Made by a program: the position numbers and the translations under genes. A stretch of DNA of 64,000 nucleotides from Methylocaldum sp002005105 (GTDB lineage: Bacteria; Pseudomonadota; Gammaproteobacteria; Methylococcales; Methylococcaceae), in NCBI RefSeq assembly GCF_051027545.1, contig NZ_CP194902.1:4154001-4218000 (forward strand), read 5' to 3'. Every line of letters begins with the position of its first letter. Position 1 is the first letter of the stretch. Shown here piece by piece: positions 1 to 8,105 of this stretch. The notes under the pieces were generated by a model. It was not told where the DNA came from. It ran no database searches and saw only the letters and a program-made list of their open reading frames with translations.

Positions 1-215
1 CGGAGATGGACGGCCCGGCGCTGTACCGGGAGATCGAGCGGCGCTGGCCGGAACTGGCGCGGAAGGTCATTTTCGTCACCGGCGACAGCTTGAGCCCTAA
101 CGTGCAGGTATTCCTGGACGCCGCCCGCTGTCCGGTCATCGAAAAACCCTTCGTGCCGAAGGACGTGCGTCAGAAGGTCGCGCAGGTGGAGAACGGCGGA
201 GGCACGATCCGATAA
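1..215 (+). CDS. Response-regulator receiver domain, C-terminal part (5' end outside window)
   Basis: The reading frame enters from the left edge and ends at a TAA. The visible 69-70 residues match the last half of a CheY-like receiver domain: a beta-strand with the conserved Thr (KVIFVTGD), a helix, and the VIEKPF strand whose Lys-Pro pair is invariant in receivers. No output domain follows, so this is either the tail of a hybrid histidine kinase or a stand-alone receiver. The phospho-acceptor Asp lies outside the window. It is followed by a 118-base gap and then a porin gene on the same strand. Confidence 0.8.
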   Translation, partial: EMDGPALYREIERRWPELARKVIFVTGDSLSPNVQVFLDAARCPVIEKPFVPKDVRQKVAQVENGGGTIR

Positions 216-333
216 GAACCGATCCTGATAGGCTCTCGAAACCCTTCGGTGAGCCCCGGGCGAGCGGCCTGCGATCTCGGGCAACCGACGACCGGCTCGA
301 CCCGCTCGATCCAAAAAAACAAGAAGACATCCG

Positions 334-1251
334 ATGCTTCATTCGATTTCCCCCTATCCGGAAATGCGCCTGGCGTGTCTTGCTGTTCTCGGACTGCTGC
401 CGGCGCTGTCGGCGGTCGCAGGCGATCTTCCCTCCGGCACGCCCCCGCTCTACAACCTGAGTGCCCATGTCGATCTGGTGTCGAGTTACGTCGTTCGCGG
501 CATCACCACGACTTACTTCAACGGAGAGCCTTTGGGCAACGCGTCCGCCGATGCGCCGGAATCCGAAGATCCGGTCTTGCAATGGGGCGCCGATTTGAAA
601 TTCGCTTCCGGATGGTATCTGGGCTACTTCGGCTCCATGATCAACTATTCCTATCTGCGCCTGGGTCAGGCCTACTCGAACCGGAGCATCAGCGTATTCG
701 ACGACAAGAAATCGATAGAGCACGATATTTACGGCGGCTATCAACTGCCGCTGGGCGATTTCACGATCACAGCGGGATTGACCGGGTATCTTTACACCAA
801 CAGCCGCCACGCCGAGACCCTGGAAAGCAGGGTCGGCATCGGGTACGGCGACTTCAGCCTGTTTTCGCAAACCCTGATGAACGATTCCCTTCTGGGCAAC
901 GCGGGCGACACCTACTGGACTCTCAACTATCGCCGGGTTCTGCCCTGGAATCTGAACTTCAACGCCACCCTCGGCTGGTTCAGCTTCCGCCGCGAAGGGA
1001 AGTTTTACGGGACGCGGGACACCTATTTGAAGACCGATTGCCCTCCGGACAGCGCCATGAACGTGACCGGCTGCTATCCGGGCAAATTGCCCGTCAGCAA
1101 TACCTTCGGCCACGTGATTCTGCAATTGAGTTACCTGGTTCCCAATCTGCCGGTGTCCCTGGGCGTGACGGGCATCTTGGGCGGATACAACCGCTTCGGC
1201 GTTGCGCAGGAGAACGAAATCATCGGGTCGATCAGTCTGTACTACGAATGA
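334..1251 (+). CDS. TorF-family putative porin
   Basis: A 305-residue outer-membrane protein. Residues 1 to about 30 form a Sec signal peptide ending ALSAVAG. The mature start (YNLSAHVDLVSSYVVRGITTT) carries the V-S-x-Y-x-x-R-G-I signature of the TorF/Gcw_chp beta-barrel family. Alternating aromatic strands follow, and the chain ends in a Tyr-rich strand as outer-membrane barrels do. Family members are thought to be outer-membrane channels; the substrate is unknown. The start at 334 gives a long n-region; ATG 364 is an alternative but has no better ribosome site. It stands alone, with a repeat element just downstream. Confidence 0.8.
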   Translation: MLHSISPYPEMRLACLAVLGLLPALSAVAGDLPSGTPPLYNLSAHVDLVSSYVVRGITTTYFNGEPLGNASADAPESEDPVLQWGADLKFASGWYLGYFGSMINYSYLRLGQAYSNRSISVFDDKKSIEHDIYGGYQLPLGDFTITAGLTGYLYTNSRHAETLESRVGIGYGDFSLFSQTLMNDSLLGNAGDTYWTLNYRRVLPWNLNFNATLGWFSFRREGKFYGTRDTYLKTDCPPDSAMNVTGCYPGKLPVSNTFGHVILQLSYLVPNLPVSLGVTGILGGYNRFGVAQENEIIGSISLYYE

Positions 1252-1304
1252 ATCAATCCGAGGCGGTTTCGATTTCCGCTGGCCTATCGAAGCCGCCGTC
1301 TGTT

Positions 1305-1495
1305 TAGAGCGTTTTTCATCCCGGCGTACGGCTTCGTGTCGGGCGGGAAGAACGTAGGTCGGCAATCCCTTCCCAATCGCAAACGGTCGCTTTAGTCGCG
1401 ACCCTTCCGACGAAGCCCCTTGCCGATGTCGTGTGTCGGCAAAGGATTGCCGACCTACGCCTTGGCTCCGCTACACTGAATCGGAAAATGCACTA
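1305..1495. repeat. MITE-like element, copy 1, with REP-like core
   Basis: The left end TAGAGCGTTTTTCAT and the right end GAAAATGCACTA are imperfect inverted repeats. Inside are two inverted copies of a REP-like unit: GTAGGTCGGCAATCCC from 1354 and its reverse GGATTGCCGACCTAC ending at 1458. The right end overlaps the 3' end of the neighbouring PEP-CTERM gene. Related copies lie at 2329, 3087, 7917 and 14909. No transposase is encoded, so it would need to be mobilised in trans. Confidence 0.65.
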
Positions 1496-2265
1496 GCCGC
1501 GGCTCGGCGACGCCGGTTCAGCACCATCCCCACGGCGCCGAGCGCGACAAGCGGCAGAACGCCGGGCTCGGGAACCGTCGTCTCGATGGCTCCGCCATTG
1601 GTTCTGAAGTCGAGGAGAGAATATAAGGCCTTGTCCGTCACGAGCGAATTGCCGATGAACAAATCCAGGCGCACGACGTCCTTGAAGGCATCCGGAACGG
1701 CGCTGAAATCGGAAAAGGCGAAATCGTACGTGCCGGCGGCCGCTATCGTTCGATTGAGGAACTGGGCGAATATCGACGAGCCGATCTGCGAATACAAGGC
1801 GATGCCCAGGTTTGTGGATTGAGTCACGGCACCCACGGTGACCAGGAACGAGCTTCCGCCGTCGGCAGTAAGGTCCTCATGCAGGGCCACCCCGCCGCCA
1901 TAGGTCAACTGCAGATAGCCGCTCACGCCGGGATTGGCGTCGGGTGTCGCCACCGTGTCGATATACACGCCGTCATCGCCGGGACTGCCGGTATCGAGGG
2001 TAATGCCGACCGTACCGATCCCGCCGTTCTGCACCACCTGGGCCCAGCGCACGCCGCCGAGCACATCGGACGTGGGCAAACCAGTTTCGATGCTGATGGG
2101 ATTATTGTTTTGGTCGGCGACGAGATTGAAGCCGCCCTGCTCGAAGTTGTCGATGATCAAAGCCTGCGCCGGCGCTGGAATCAGCATCGCGCCGCTTAGA
2201 AGAGCCGGGGCTGATAACCGGCGGATGAATAAGCTGACTGATTCGGTACATTTGCCGTAGTTCAT
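1471..2265 (-). CDS. PEP-CTERM sorting-domain protein
   Basis: A 264-residue exported protein. The N-terminal signal ends near APAQA (about residue 36). The body is Gly/Asp/Thr-rich and beta-predicted, without a recognised catalytic motif. The C-terminus has the tripartite PEP-CTERM tag: V-P-E-P, a hydrophobic helix (LPLVALGAVGMVL) and a basic cluster NRRRR. Such proteins are cut at the tag by an exosortase and go to the outer surface. GGAGC precedes ATG 2265. The last seven residues (SAFSDSV) and the stop codon lie inside the end of repeat copy 1, so the tail after the Arg cluster was apparently rewritten by that insertion. Confidence 0.85.
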   Translation of the reverse strand: MNYGKCTESVSLFIRRLSAPALLSGAMLIPAPAQALIIDNFEQGGFNLVADQNNNPISIETGLPTSDVLGGVRWAQVVQNGGIGTVGITLDTGSPGDDGVYIDTVATPDANPGVSGYLQLTYGGGVALHEDLTADGGSSFLVTVGAVTQSTNLGIALYSQIGSSIFAQFLNRTIAAAGTYDFAFSDFSAVPDAFKDVVRLDLFIGNSLVTDKALYSLLDFRTNGGAIETTVPEPGVLPLVALGAVGMVLNRRRRAAASAFSDSV

Positions 2266-2328
2266 GATACGAGCTCCAATGGAAATCTTTTGCCGTGGAT
2301 GCGACGAATACCGGGATCCGCGTCTCGT

Positions 2329-2415
2329 TAAAGTATTTTTAACCGCGGTTTTAGCGGTGCGGATCGGATAGGTAGTAGGTCGGCAATCCCTTGCCGACGA
2401 AGCCGATGCCGTCCA
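2329..2415. repeat. MITE-like element, copy 2 (partial)
   Basis: It begins with TAAAGTATTTTTAACCGCGG, closely matching the left part of the copy at 7917 (TAGAACGTTTTTTACCGCGG). It then holds the REP-like hairpin GTCGGCAATCCCTTGCCGAC from about 2375. No matching right end is seen before the next gene's stop codon, so this copy is truncated or diverged. Confidence 0.5.
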
Positions 2416-2429
2416 TGCCGGTTTGTTCC

Positions 2430-2933
2430 TCAGGGAGCGACCAGTGTGCGCTGGACCGCGGGAAGGAAGACGCCGCTCGTCTTGCCGGTCGAGCTGTCGA
2501 TCAGGGTCATCGAGGCGGCTATCGCCGGGCTTGCCCCGCCTATTTCATTCGCCACATCCGGATTGCCGGTGTAAACCACGATCCGCACCTGGCGCCGGTC
2601 CAGCGTCATGCCGGGTCGGAAGTGGAAGTCCTGCTTTTTGCTCTGGCCCGGTTCCAGGAAGCCGGTTCCGTCGGTTTCGAAGAGGCGACGCGGGAGGCCG
2701 GTTTCGGGATCTTGTAAAACGGCGACGACATGGTACTGAACCGGCCTGTCCGTGACGTTCACCAGGTTCAAGCGCGCCGACTGCGCTCCGGCGAGCACGT
2801 CGACCACGGCGAAATTGAGTTCCCAGGGCCGGTCTCCCAGCTCGGACGGGCTGAAAGCGTACGTGCTGCCCGAAGCCGCGAGGTTGACCGCCAGGGCGGA
2901 AGCCATAACGAGGGTCTTGAATGTGAGTTTCAT
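2430..2933 (-). CDS. Exported protein of unknown function
   Basis: A 167-residue protein with a signal peptide (cleavage after GSTYA, about residue 26). The mature part is predicted all-beta, with 'FAVVDVLAGAQSARLNLVNVTDRPVQYHV' showing the pattern of an Ig-like or chaperone-type beta sandwich, but no family is recognised. A strong site GGAGGAG sits just before ATG 2933. Its upstream region holds one of four conserved blocks (3021-3068) shared with the genes starting at 4647, 7640 and 9767, suggesting common control. Confidence 0.75.
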   Translation of the reverse strand: MKLTFKTLVMASALAVNLAASGSTYAFSPSELGDRPWELNFAVVDVLAGAQSARLNLVNVTDRPVQYHVVAVLQDPETGLPRRLFETDGTGFLEPGQSKKQDFHFRPGMTLDRRQVRIVVYTGNPDVANEIGGASPAIAASMTLIDSSTGKTSGVFLPAVQRTLVAP

Positions 2934-3020
2934 GGATGTCTCCTCCGCAAAAGTTTGTTTAACGCTTGAATGTCCATCCGCCTCTGCATCGGCGGATGGG
3001 TGCTTATTACGAAGGAAGAG

Positions 3021-3068
3021 TGTTTCTGACTGATTTCCGAATCTGTCTTTTTTGTTTCATTTGTAACG
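3021..3068 (-). promoter_or_regulatory. Conserved upstream block A
   Basis: On the plus strand the block reads TGTTTCTGACTGATTTCCGA and, 12 bases on, TGTTTCATTTGTAACGG. It aligns base for base in outline with blocks at 4726, 7713 and 9893. It lies about 90 bases before the start of the exported protein gene at 2933. The repeated GTTTC pentamers on about one helical turn suggest a protein binding site; the regulator is unknown. Confidence 0.5.
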
Positions 3069-3086
3069 GACGGGCTGGGTTGTAGC

Positions 3087-3283
3087 TAGAGCATTTTCAT
3101 ATCTACTGTACAGGCACTCGCGAGTAGGTCGGGAATCCTTTCCCGACGCCACGTCCCGGCCGAGCGGCTTCGTCGGCAAAGGATTGCCGACCTACGAATG
3201 CTTGAATCCATTCACCCGAGCCGAAGGCGCCAACGACGTCCGCCAAGCTGGTTTTGCCGTACGAGCGCGATGAAAACGCTCTA
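3087..3283. repeat. MITE-like element, copy 3 (complete)
   Basis: This is the best-preserved copy. TAGAGCATTTTCAT at the left and ATGAAAACGCTCTA at the right are inverted repeats. Inside, GTAGGTCGGGAATCC (from about 3124) and GGATTGCCGACCTAC (to about 3197) form the paired REP-like core. It borders a decayed GGDEF gene at 3330, whose 3' end it may have replaced. Confidence 0.7.
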
Positions 3284-3329
3284 GCGACTGGCGAGTTCCG
3301 GAAGGTTCCGCGCCGTTCCGGACAAACGA

Positions 3330-3574
3330 TACGGAGCGGAGCTGACAGCGGCGATGGGTGCGGTTCGGAAGGCCGCATGGGGCAAGGTCGAGCCAGCAAC
3401 CCGGTTGCGCGACTGCTCGGCGACTTCCGGAGCCCCTTGGGGGTCGGTTTCCGGCAATGGAACAGCGAATTCCTCGCCGCCCCGGCGCGCCGGGACTTGG
3501 CCGGGGGCAATCTCCTGCAAGCGGCGGTCGCCCCCGGCGTGGCCGTAGTGATGCTTATAGGCCTTTCGGCGCAT
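3330..3574 (-). pseudogene. Decayed GGDEF (diguanylate cyclase) fragment
   Basis: Read on the minus strand this stretch gives KAYKHHYGHAGGDRRLQEIA, then ARRGGEEFAVPLPETD and later LPHAAFR, in one frame. These match the start of a GGDEF domain (F-K-x-Y-N-D-x-Y-G-H-x-x-G-D), the GGEEF active-site loop and the following strand. About 14 residues normally found between the helix and the RYGGEEF strand are missing, the segment before it is not a GGDEF domain, and the end is not conserved. A working cyclase would need roughly 160 residues, so this is a remnant. Confidence 0.7.
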
Positions 3575-3819
3575 CACCGTCCTTCCAGCCTTTTCACCCA
3601 TATCGAAAAGGGAAGGACGGAGCCGTTCCCTCCCCGTGCCTGAGCCGACGAATAGGCGACGCTGGCGCGGAGAAAGACTCGGGACATCTCGGCAGAGAAG
3701 AGGGTCTCCGGCCGCTTGTCGACGTGAGACGAGAATACTTTTGCCCGATGTTTCATGGGTGACTCGAGATTGCGGTTTGCGGGTGACGGGGAGCTTTCTC
3801 CATTGGGCCATGGTTGCGG

Positions 3820-4072
3820 CGGGTGCGGGGAGAATGAGGCAATGCCCGCCTTCGGGATCGACGATCCAGGCATAGGGCCGGTCCTCCAGCAGCCGGGCGA
3901 TGAATTCCGCCAGCGGAAGTCCGCAGAATTTCAACGAGACAAGGCTGGCAGAACATTCGACGGGCAGTTCCACCCGCAGTGGCACGATCTGTGATAATCG
4001 GGCCAGTACTTCCCGCACGGGGCGGATGCCGAAGGGCTGGCCCGCGAGTGAGCACAGGCTCGAACTCCCCAC
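3820..4072 (-). pseudogene. STN-like (secretin/TonB short N-terminal) domain fragment
   Basis: From a possible GTG at 4072, 12 bases after the DUF1566 gene stop, the frame encodes VREVLARLSQIVPLRVELP, then GLPLAEFIARLLEDRPYAWI and VDPEGG. This is the helix-strand pattern of an STN-type domain, where a short motif folds against a periplasmic partner. There is no signal peptide and the frame then runs without a stop into the unrelated GGDEF remnant. It could be a short coupled gene, but a truncated gene is more likely. Confidence 0.4.
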
Positions 4073-4083
4073 GCGCCGACCGC

Positions 4084-4647
4084 TCAGTATTCCGCCAGGG
4101 GCGCGCCGCTGCGCACGCAAACGAAGCGGTAGTCGGAATACGGCGAGCCTTTGCTCGTGTTGCCGGTTTCCAGATCGACCCGCCAGACTTGGGCGTACGT
4201 CGCGCCGGTGGCATTGAGCACGGAAATCTTGTCCCAGGTGGCGGTCCAGTAGGGCACATAGCCCAGTCCGTTTTGCGGCGCCGAATTCGCGAAGGGATGT
4301 CCCTGCGGCAGCTTGGTGTCGCCGTTCGCCGCCGGAACGACGTTGGGATCGATCAGGCTCATCAGTTCGTGCAGATAAGGCAGCCGCCAGCCCTTGCGTC
4401 CCCCGACGCTGCTGTTGGCGCAGGAGTCGCGGGCGGAGTTCCATTCGGTCGTGGCGTTCGGCCAGGTCCTGAACCAGACCAGTTGAGTCTCCTTGTCCAG
4501 CACCGCCGCATTGCTGAACTCGGACAGCACCACGAAGCGCTGGGATGCGGAGTTGTATTTCTTGCCCCAGTCGCGCAGATCGAGCGCCTGCGCCTGTCCG
4601 GAAACGGCCGCGGCTAGTGCGGCGACGATGAAGGTTCTTTTGTTCAT
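4084..4647 (-). CDS. DUF1566 (Lcl C-terminal domain) exported protein
   Basis: A 187-residue protein with a signal peptide (cleavage after SGQAQA, about residue 21). From about residue 50 it shows the DUF1566/Lcl pattern: VLDKETQLVW, an N-S-A-R-D-x-C helix, the hallmark GWRLPYLHELMSLID (about residues 84-98), PYWTATWD, and the closing YRFVCVRSG. The fold is C-type-lectin-like and found in many surface proteins; the ligand is unknown. ATG 4647 is preceded by GGGAGGCAG. The upstream conserved block at 4726 links it to the gene at 7640. Confidence 0.85.
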   Translation of the reverse strand: MNKRTFIVAALAAAVSGQAQALDLRDWGKKYNSASQRFVVLSEFSNAAVLDKETQLVWFRTWPNATTEWNSARDSCANSSVGGRKGWRLPYLHELMSLIDPNVVPAANGDTKLPQGHPFANSAPQNGLGYVPYWTATWDKISVLNATGATYAQVWRVDLETGNTSKGSPYSDYRFVCVRSGAPLAEY

Positions 4648-4725
4648 GGTTCTGCCTCCCGTGTTGGTTGATAACGTGTATGACTTGCCCCCATGCCGGG
4701 GGCTCGGGAAACACTATGAGGCGGG

Positions 4726-4777
4726 TTTGTTTCTGAAGGATTTCCGGAAGCCGGGAGAATTATTTCAATTGTTTCGG
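4726..4777 (-). promoter_or_regulatory. Conserved upstream block B
   Basis: Plus-strand text GTTTCTGAAGGATTTCCGGA, then GAGAATTATTTCAATTGTTTCGG. It is nearly identical to block D (9893) in its first 18 bases and to block C (7713) in its last 17. It lies about 80 bases before the DUF1566 gene. Confidence 0.5.
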
Positions 4778-4832
4778 CCGGGAACACCGCCGAGAACCAG
4801 CAAATCACGCAAATCGGAGGCTCGCTCAAAAC

Positions 4833-4857
4833 AGAGGGCGGCCGTCGGCCGCCCTCT
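4833..4857 (-). terminator. Rho-independent terminator of the 7640 gene
   Basis: A perfect 11-bp stem (AGAGGGCGGCC / GGCCGCCCTCT) with a 3-base loop, followed on the minus strand by GTTTTGAG. It starts 20 bases past the stop codon of the large phosphatase-fold gene. Confidence 0.75.
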
Positions 4858-4877
4858 ATGGGGTTGTGAGGGATGGA

Positions 4878-7640
4878 TTACTCGTTCGGTACCGCCGGCA
4901 AGCCGTTCGGCATGCCCAGCTCCACGTTGAGATAGTATTCGCCTTCATCCGGGCCGTCCGGATCCCAGAATCCGGTCCGATAGGCCTTGGACGCCGAGAG
5001 ACGCTTGAACTCCAGGGTTTCCACCTTGGTATTGCCGGATTTCACCTGGACGCCCCAGGGTACCGAGTGGAAGTCCAGTGAACGGCCGAAGTGATTGCCG
5101 TTCTGGTAAACCCTGAACCATTCGATTTCGTTCGGGTTCCAGGTATCGGCGTCGCAATCGCAGGACTCCTCGCCCAGTTCCCAGCCGATGTGCGTGCGGA
5201 AATACGCCTTGTCGACCAGGCCGGCGGAACCCTGGCCCCAGACCGGGAAATGGTAATGCCAGCCGGAAACATCGGTGTGGCGGTCGATGGTCTTGACGTA
5301 CCAGCCGACGATGTCGTCCAGGCCGAACCCGCCGACGACTTCATCGCCGCCCGAGGTGGCGCCCCAGTCGCCCTGCTGGGCGATCCCCACCTTGATGAAG
5401 CGGTAGGAGCGGACGTCCGGGGTCAGGGCCAGGCGGAGGGTTTCGGTGTTGGCATTGTCCGAGCGTTCGATTCCGAGCTTGATTTCCGCTCCGGTGGGCA
5501 CGGCCAAGCCGGGATTTGCGCCGCAATCGAACACCGCCTGGAAGGGTTTGGCGCTGCTGCCGGCATTGGTCGGTACATAGTTTCCCCAGTTCTGGTAAAC
5601 CGCATCGCCCTGCTGCACGCGGATACGGAACGAACTGTTGCCGGATGCCGCCGGCGGCTGAATCCCGCCCTGGAGGATGCGCAAGGCAAAGCAACTGCCC
5701 TTGCCGTCCTCGCCGGGCTGATTGTTGAACTCGAACCACTTGACCTTCTGGCCGGGGGTCCCGTTCAGGCTGGTGCCGGGCATGTCGGTCGGTTCGGACC
5801 AGGACTTGGACCAGTTCTCGCCATAGCGCGCATGGGATTTGTCCACGTCCAGGAAGCCGCCCGCGCCGATCAGGAGCGCCGTGTCCGGCGTGAGGCCGTC
5901 CATCCTGGTGATCATGATTTCGGCCGTGCCGATGGCGCCGTAACTCGCCGGCGTGATCCGCAAATAGGCCGGAACCGGGAACGAGACCTTGACGGACTTT
6001 TTCAAATCGCGCTTGCCGAAGCCCAGCCGGTACCGCTTGTTGAAGGTTTCCACCGGCATCGACAGATCGGTGGACAGGAAGGCCGTGACATCCAGCTCAT
6101 ACTTGCTGCCGTCCACATGGGTCAGTTTTTCGGCGGTGATGGCCAGATCGGTGTCCGCCGGCACGCGTATCCATTGCACCGCGCCCGGATTGTCGAAGGT
6201 CAGCACTCTGGTGGTGTTGAGATTGGCCGAGTTCCCCGCATCCAGCGCCTTGCGCGGGGCGCAATAGCCGGAGTCGAAGCTGACCGCCATTTCCACCGGG
6301 AAGTGGTCCGAAGCATCGGTGGCCGGATTGGGTCCTCCCAAATAGAGGTTGAAATCGCGGCGCGCGCGGGCATGCTGCATGCAGTAGCCGTTCCGGTTCC
6401 AGTCGCTTTTCCAGCGGGACAGAATGTAATCCAGCCGCTGGGGATACGGGTCCGCCGCGTCGTGGCTGTTCCAGATGGGGTGCCGGGTGAATCCGCCGTC
6501 GTTGTCTGTGGTTTTCATCTGGCCGCGATAGACGTCCTCGAACCCGTCCTGGGCCACGAAGATGTCGGTGATCCAATCCTTGTACTCGTACTGGTTCTGC
6601 GACGGGTTGACGCCGATGAACTTCTTGCCGTCGCCCAGAACGTTGAGATCGCCCATCACCATGACGTCCTCGTCCGCGGAAGCCATGGAGTTGATGAAGC
6701 TGCGCAGATGCTGCAACTGGGTGGCGCGGACCGCGGAATACTCCTCCGGCGGATTGGCCTCCGGATAATCGGCCTGGGTATGGGTCACGAAAATGTTCAA
6801 GGGACGGCCGGTCTTGGTGTTCTCCACTCGAGTCCAGAGAATGCCCTTGACCGCACCCGCGTCCGCTCCCTCCGCTTCCGTGTACCAGGTATAGGCCGCC
6901 GCGCAGCCGGGAGCCTGGTTCATATTGGTTTTGTACCAAGGTTTGCTTTTCACCCACGGAAAGGGGCTCGCCGGCCCGCCCGCAAGGAATTGAAAGCTTG
7001 CAAGTTTTTCCGCGCCCTCCGAATTCAGGCAGTAATAGTCCACACTGATCCCTTGAGGGTAGGGTTGTCCGGGCAGCGCCATGAAGGCGGGCTCGAGATC
7101 ATTGCGGGGCGCTGGCGGGAACTGGGTGAACAGGCCCAGGCCGGCGTCGCCGACGGTGGTCATATGGAAGCCGGGCGACCAGACGTAGTAAGGATACTGG
7201 GCCGGCGGCGCTCCATGGGGCAGGTAGGAATAGGAAATATTGGTGTTGCCTATGTCCGAGACCCCCGTATCGATACCGGTCATGAGGTAAATGAACTCGT
7301 CGTACTGGCCTTTCTGGTCCGGCGATCCGGAAAACAGCTCGTTGATCGATACGATGTCGTATTTCTGCTTGTTCAGGCGCCCGACGATGTGGGGTACCCG
7401 GTGGTCGTTGTCCAGACCTGCCGCGTCGGGATGGACGATGTCGGGGTACATCCAGACGTTCCAGTGCAAGGCCCGGATCACTTCGGGATGGTCCGCGACC
7501 GCCGGTAGTTTGATGGCCGGCGGTTGGTCCACCGGGCTCGGCTTATTGGGACTGTCGGCAAGCACAGCTTGCCCCGAGCAGAGCACTGCGGCGACCAGCG
7601 CCCGCCAGATAGCTCGCAAGGGCGATTTGATTGGTTTCAT
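4878..7640 (-). CDS. Secreted endonuclease/exonuclease/phosphatase-fold (sphingomyelinase-like) enzyme
   Basis: A 920-residue secreted enzyme. The start at ATG 7640 is chosen because AGAGGAG precedes it and a signal peptide (cleavage after GQAVLA, about residue 28) follows; a longer in-frame start at 7754 has neither. Residues 55-455 form an EEP domain with the full active-site set: Asn61 (LHWNVW), Glu101 (INELF), His287 (VTHTQADY), Asp331 and Asn333 (MGDLNV), Asp445-His446 (SDHFPV). This hydrolyses phosphodiesters with a metal; the spacing resembles bacterial neutral sphingomyelinases/phospholipases C more than DNases. The C-terminal half (about 460-920) is beta-rich and looks like one or two lipid- or sugar-binding domains. 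Substrate unproven. Confidence 0.85.
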   Translation of the reverse strand: MKPIKSPLRAIWRALVAAVLCSGQAVLADSPNKPSPVDQPPAIKLPAVADHPEVIRALHWNVWMYPDIVHPDAAGLDNDHRVPHIVGRLNKQKYDIVSINELFSGSPDQKGQYDEFIYLMTGIDTGVSDIGNTNISYSYLPHGAPPAQYPYYVWSPGFHMTTVGDAGLGLFTQFPPAPRNDLEPAFMALPGQPYPQGISVDYYCLNSEGAEKLASFQFLAGGPASPFPWVKSKPWYKTNMNQAPGCAAAYTWYTEAEGADAGAVKGILWTRVENTKTGRPLNIFVTHTQADYPEANPPEEYSAVRATQLQHLRSFINSMASADEDVMVMGDLNVLGDGKKFIGVNPSQNQYEYKDWITDIFVAQDGFEDVYRGQMKTTDNDGGFTRHPIWNSHDAADPYPQRLDYILSRWKSDWNRNGYCMQHARARRDFNLYLGGPNPATDASDHFPVEMAVSFDSGYCAPRKALDAGNSANLNTTRVLTFDNPGAVQWIRVPADTDLAITAEKLTHVDGSKYELDVTAFLSTDLSMPVETFNKRYRLGFGKRDLKKSVKVSFPVPAYLRITPASYGAIGTAEIMITRMDGLTPDTALLIGAGGFLDVDKSHARYGENWSKSWSEPTDMPGTSLNGTPGQKVKWFEFNNQPGEDGKGSCFALRILQGGIQPPAASGNSSFRIRVQQGDAVYQNWGNYVPTNAGSSAKPFQAVFDCGANPGLAVPTGAEIKLGIERSDNANTETLRLALTPDVRSYRFIKVGIAQQGDWGATSGGDEVVGGFGLDDIVGWYVKTIDRHTDVSGWHYHFPVWGQGSAGLVDKAYFRTHIGWELGEESCDCDADTWNPNEIEWFRVYQNGNHFGRSLDFHSVPWGVQVKSGNTKVETLEFKRLSASKAYRTGFWDPDGPDEGEYYLNVELGMPNGLPAVPNE

Positions 7641-7712
7641 GGTTGGTTCTCCTCTTCGATTGTCGAATTCCCCGGCGAAGGCGCCGAGGTCGGGAACCAG
7701 TTTCAATGGGCC

Positions 7713-7763
7713 GTGTATCTCGAATATTTCCGGCGGAGCGGAGATTTGTTTCAATTGTTTCGC
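7713..7763 (-). promoter_or_regulatory. Conserved upstream block C
   Basis: Plus-strand text includes ATATTTCCGGCGGAGCGGAG followed by ATTTGTTTCAATTGTTTCG. The second part matches block B almost exactly. It lies about 73 bases before ATG 7640. Confidence 0.5.
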
Positions 7764-7916
7764 CCGTCAGGGTAACCGCCGAAGCCCCGGCGAATTGGAA
7801 ATCGGCGATTTCCCACAGGCTCAGTCAACGTACTCAAGGACGCCCGTCGCGAGACTAAAGCGTTTCCATTCGCACGCAAGGATTGATTGCAAACGGCCTC
7901 AGTATTAGGTACGGGC

Positions 7917-8031
7917 TAGAACGTTTTTTACCGCGGTTTTGCGGTGAGAATCGGGAAATTCGTAGGTCGGCAATCCTTTGCCGACAATGCCCCCGCCGAC
8001 CTACTTCTGCGCCAAACCGGAAAGTGCTCTA
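7917..8031. repeat. MITE-like element, copy 4 (short form)
   Basis: It starts TAGAACGTTTTTTACC and ends GGAAAGTGCTCTA, with one REP-like hairpin GTAGGTCGGCAATCCTTTGC and a second partial GCCGACCTAC. A further end-like sequence (TAAAGCGTTTCCATT) at 7856 suggests it may be nested in an older copy. It sits just past the end of the terpene cyclase gene. Confidence 0.6.
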
Positions 8032-8105
8032 AAACCCGCTCCCGCATTCCGCGAATCAATCCGAGAATCGCCCTGGACTCCACGGCTCTGCTCGCGCTTC
8101 TATGC

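Noticed and set aside
5091..7508. An 805-codon open frame on the plus strand, opposite the phosphatase-fold gene
   Set aside because: It is the mirror of a gene with a complete active site, signal peptide and ribosome site. The translated text has no conserved motif; long antisense frames are expected at this GC content.
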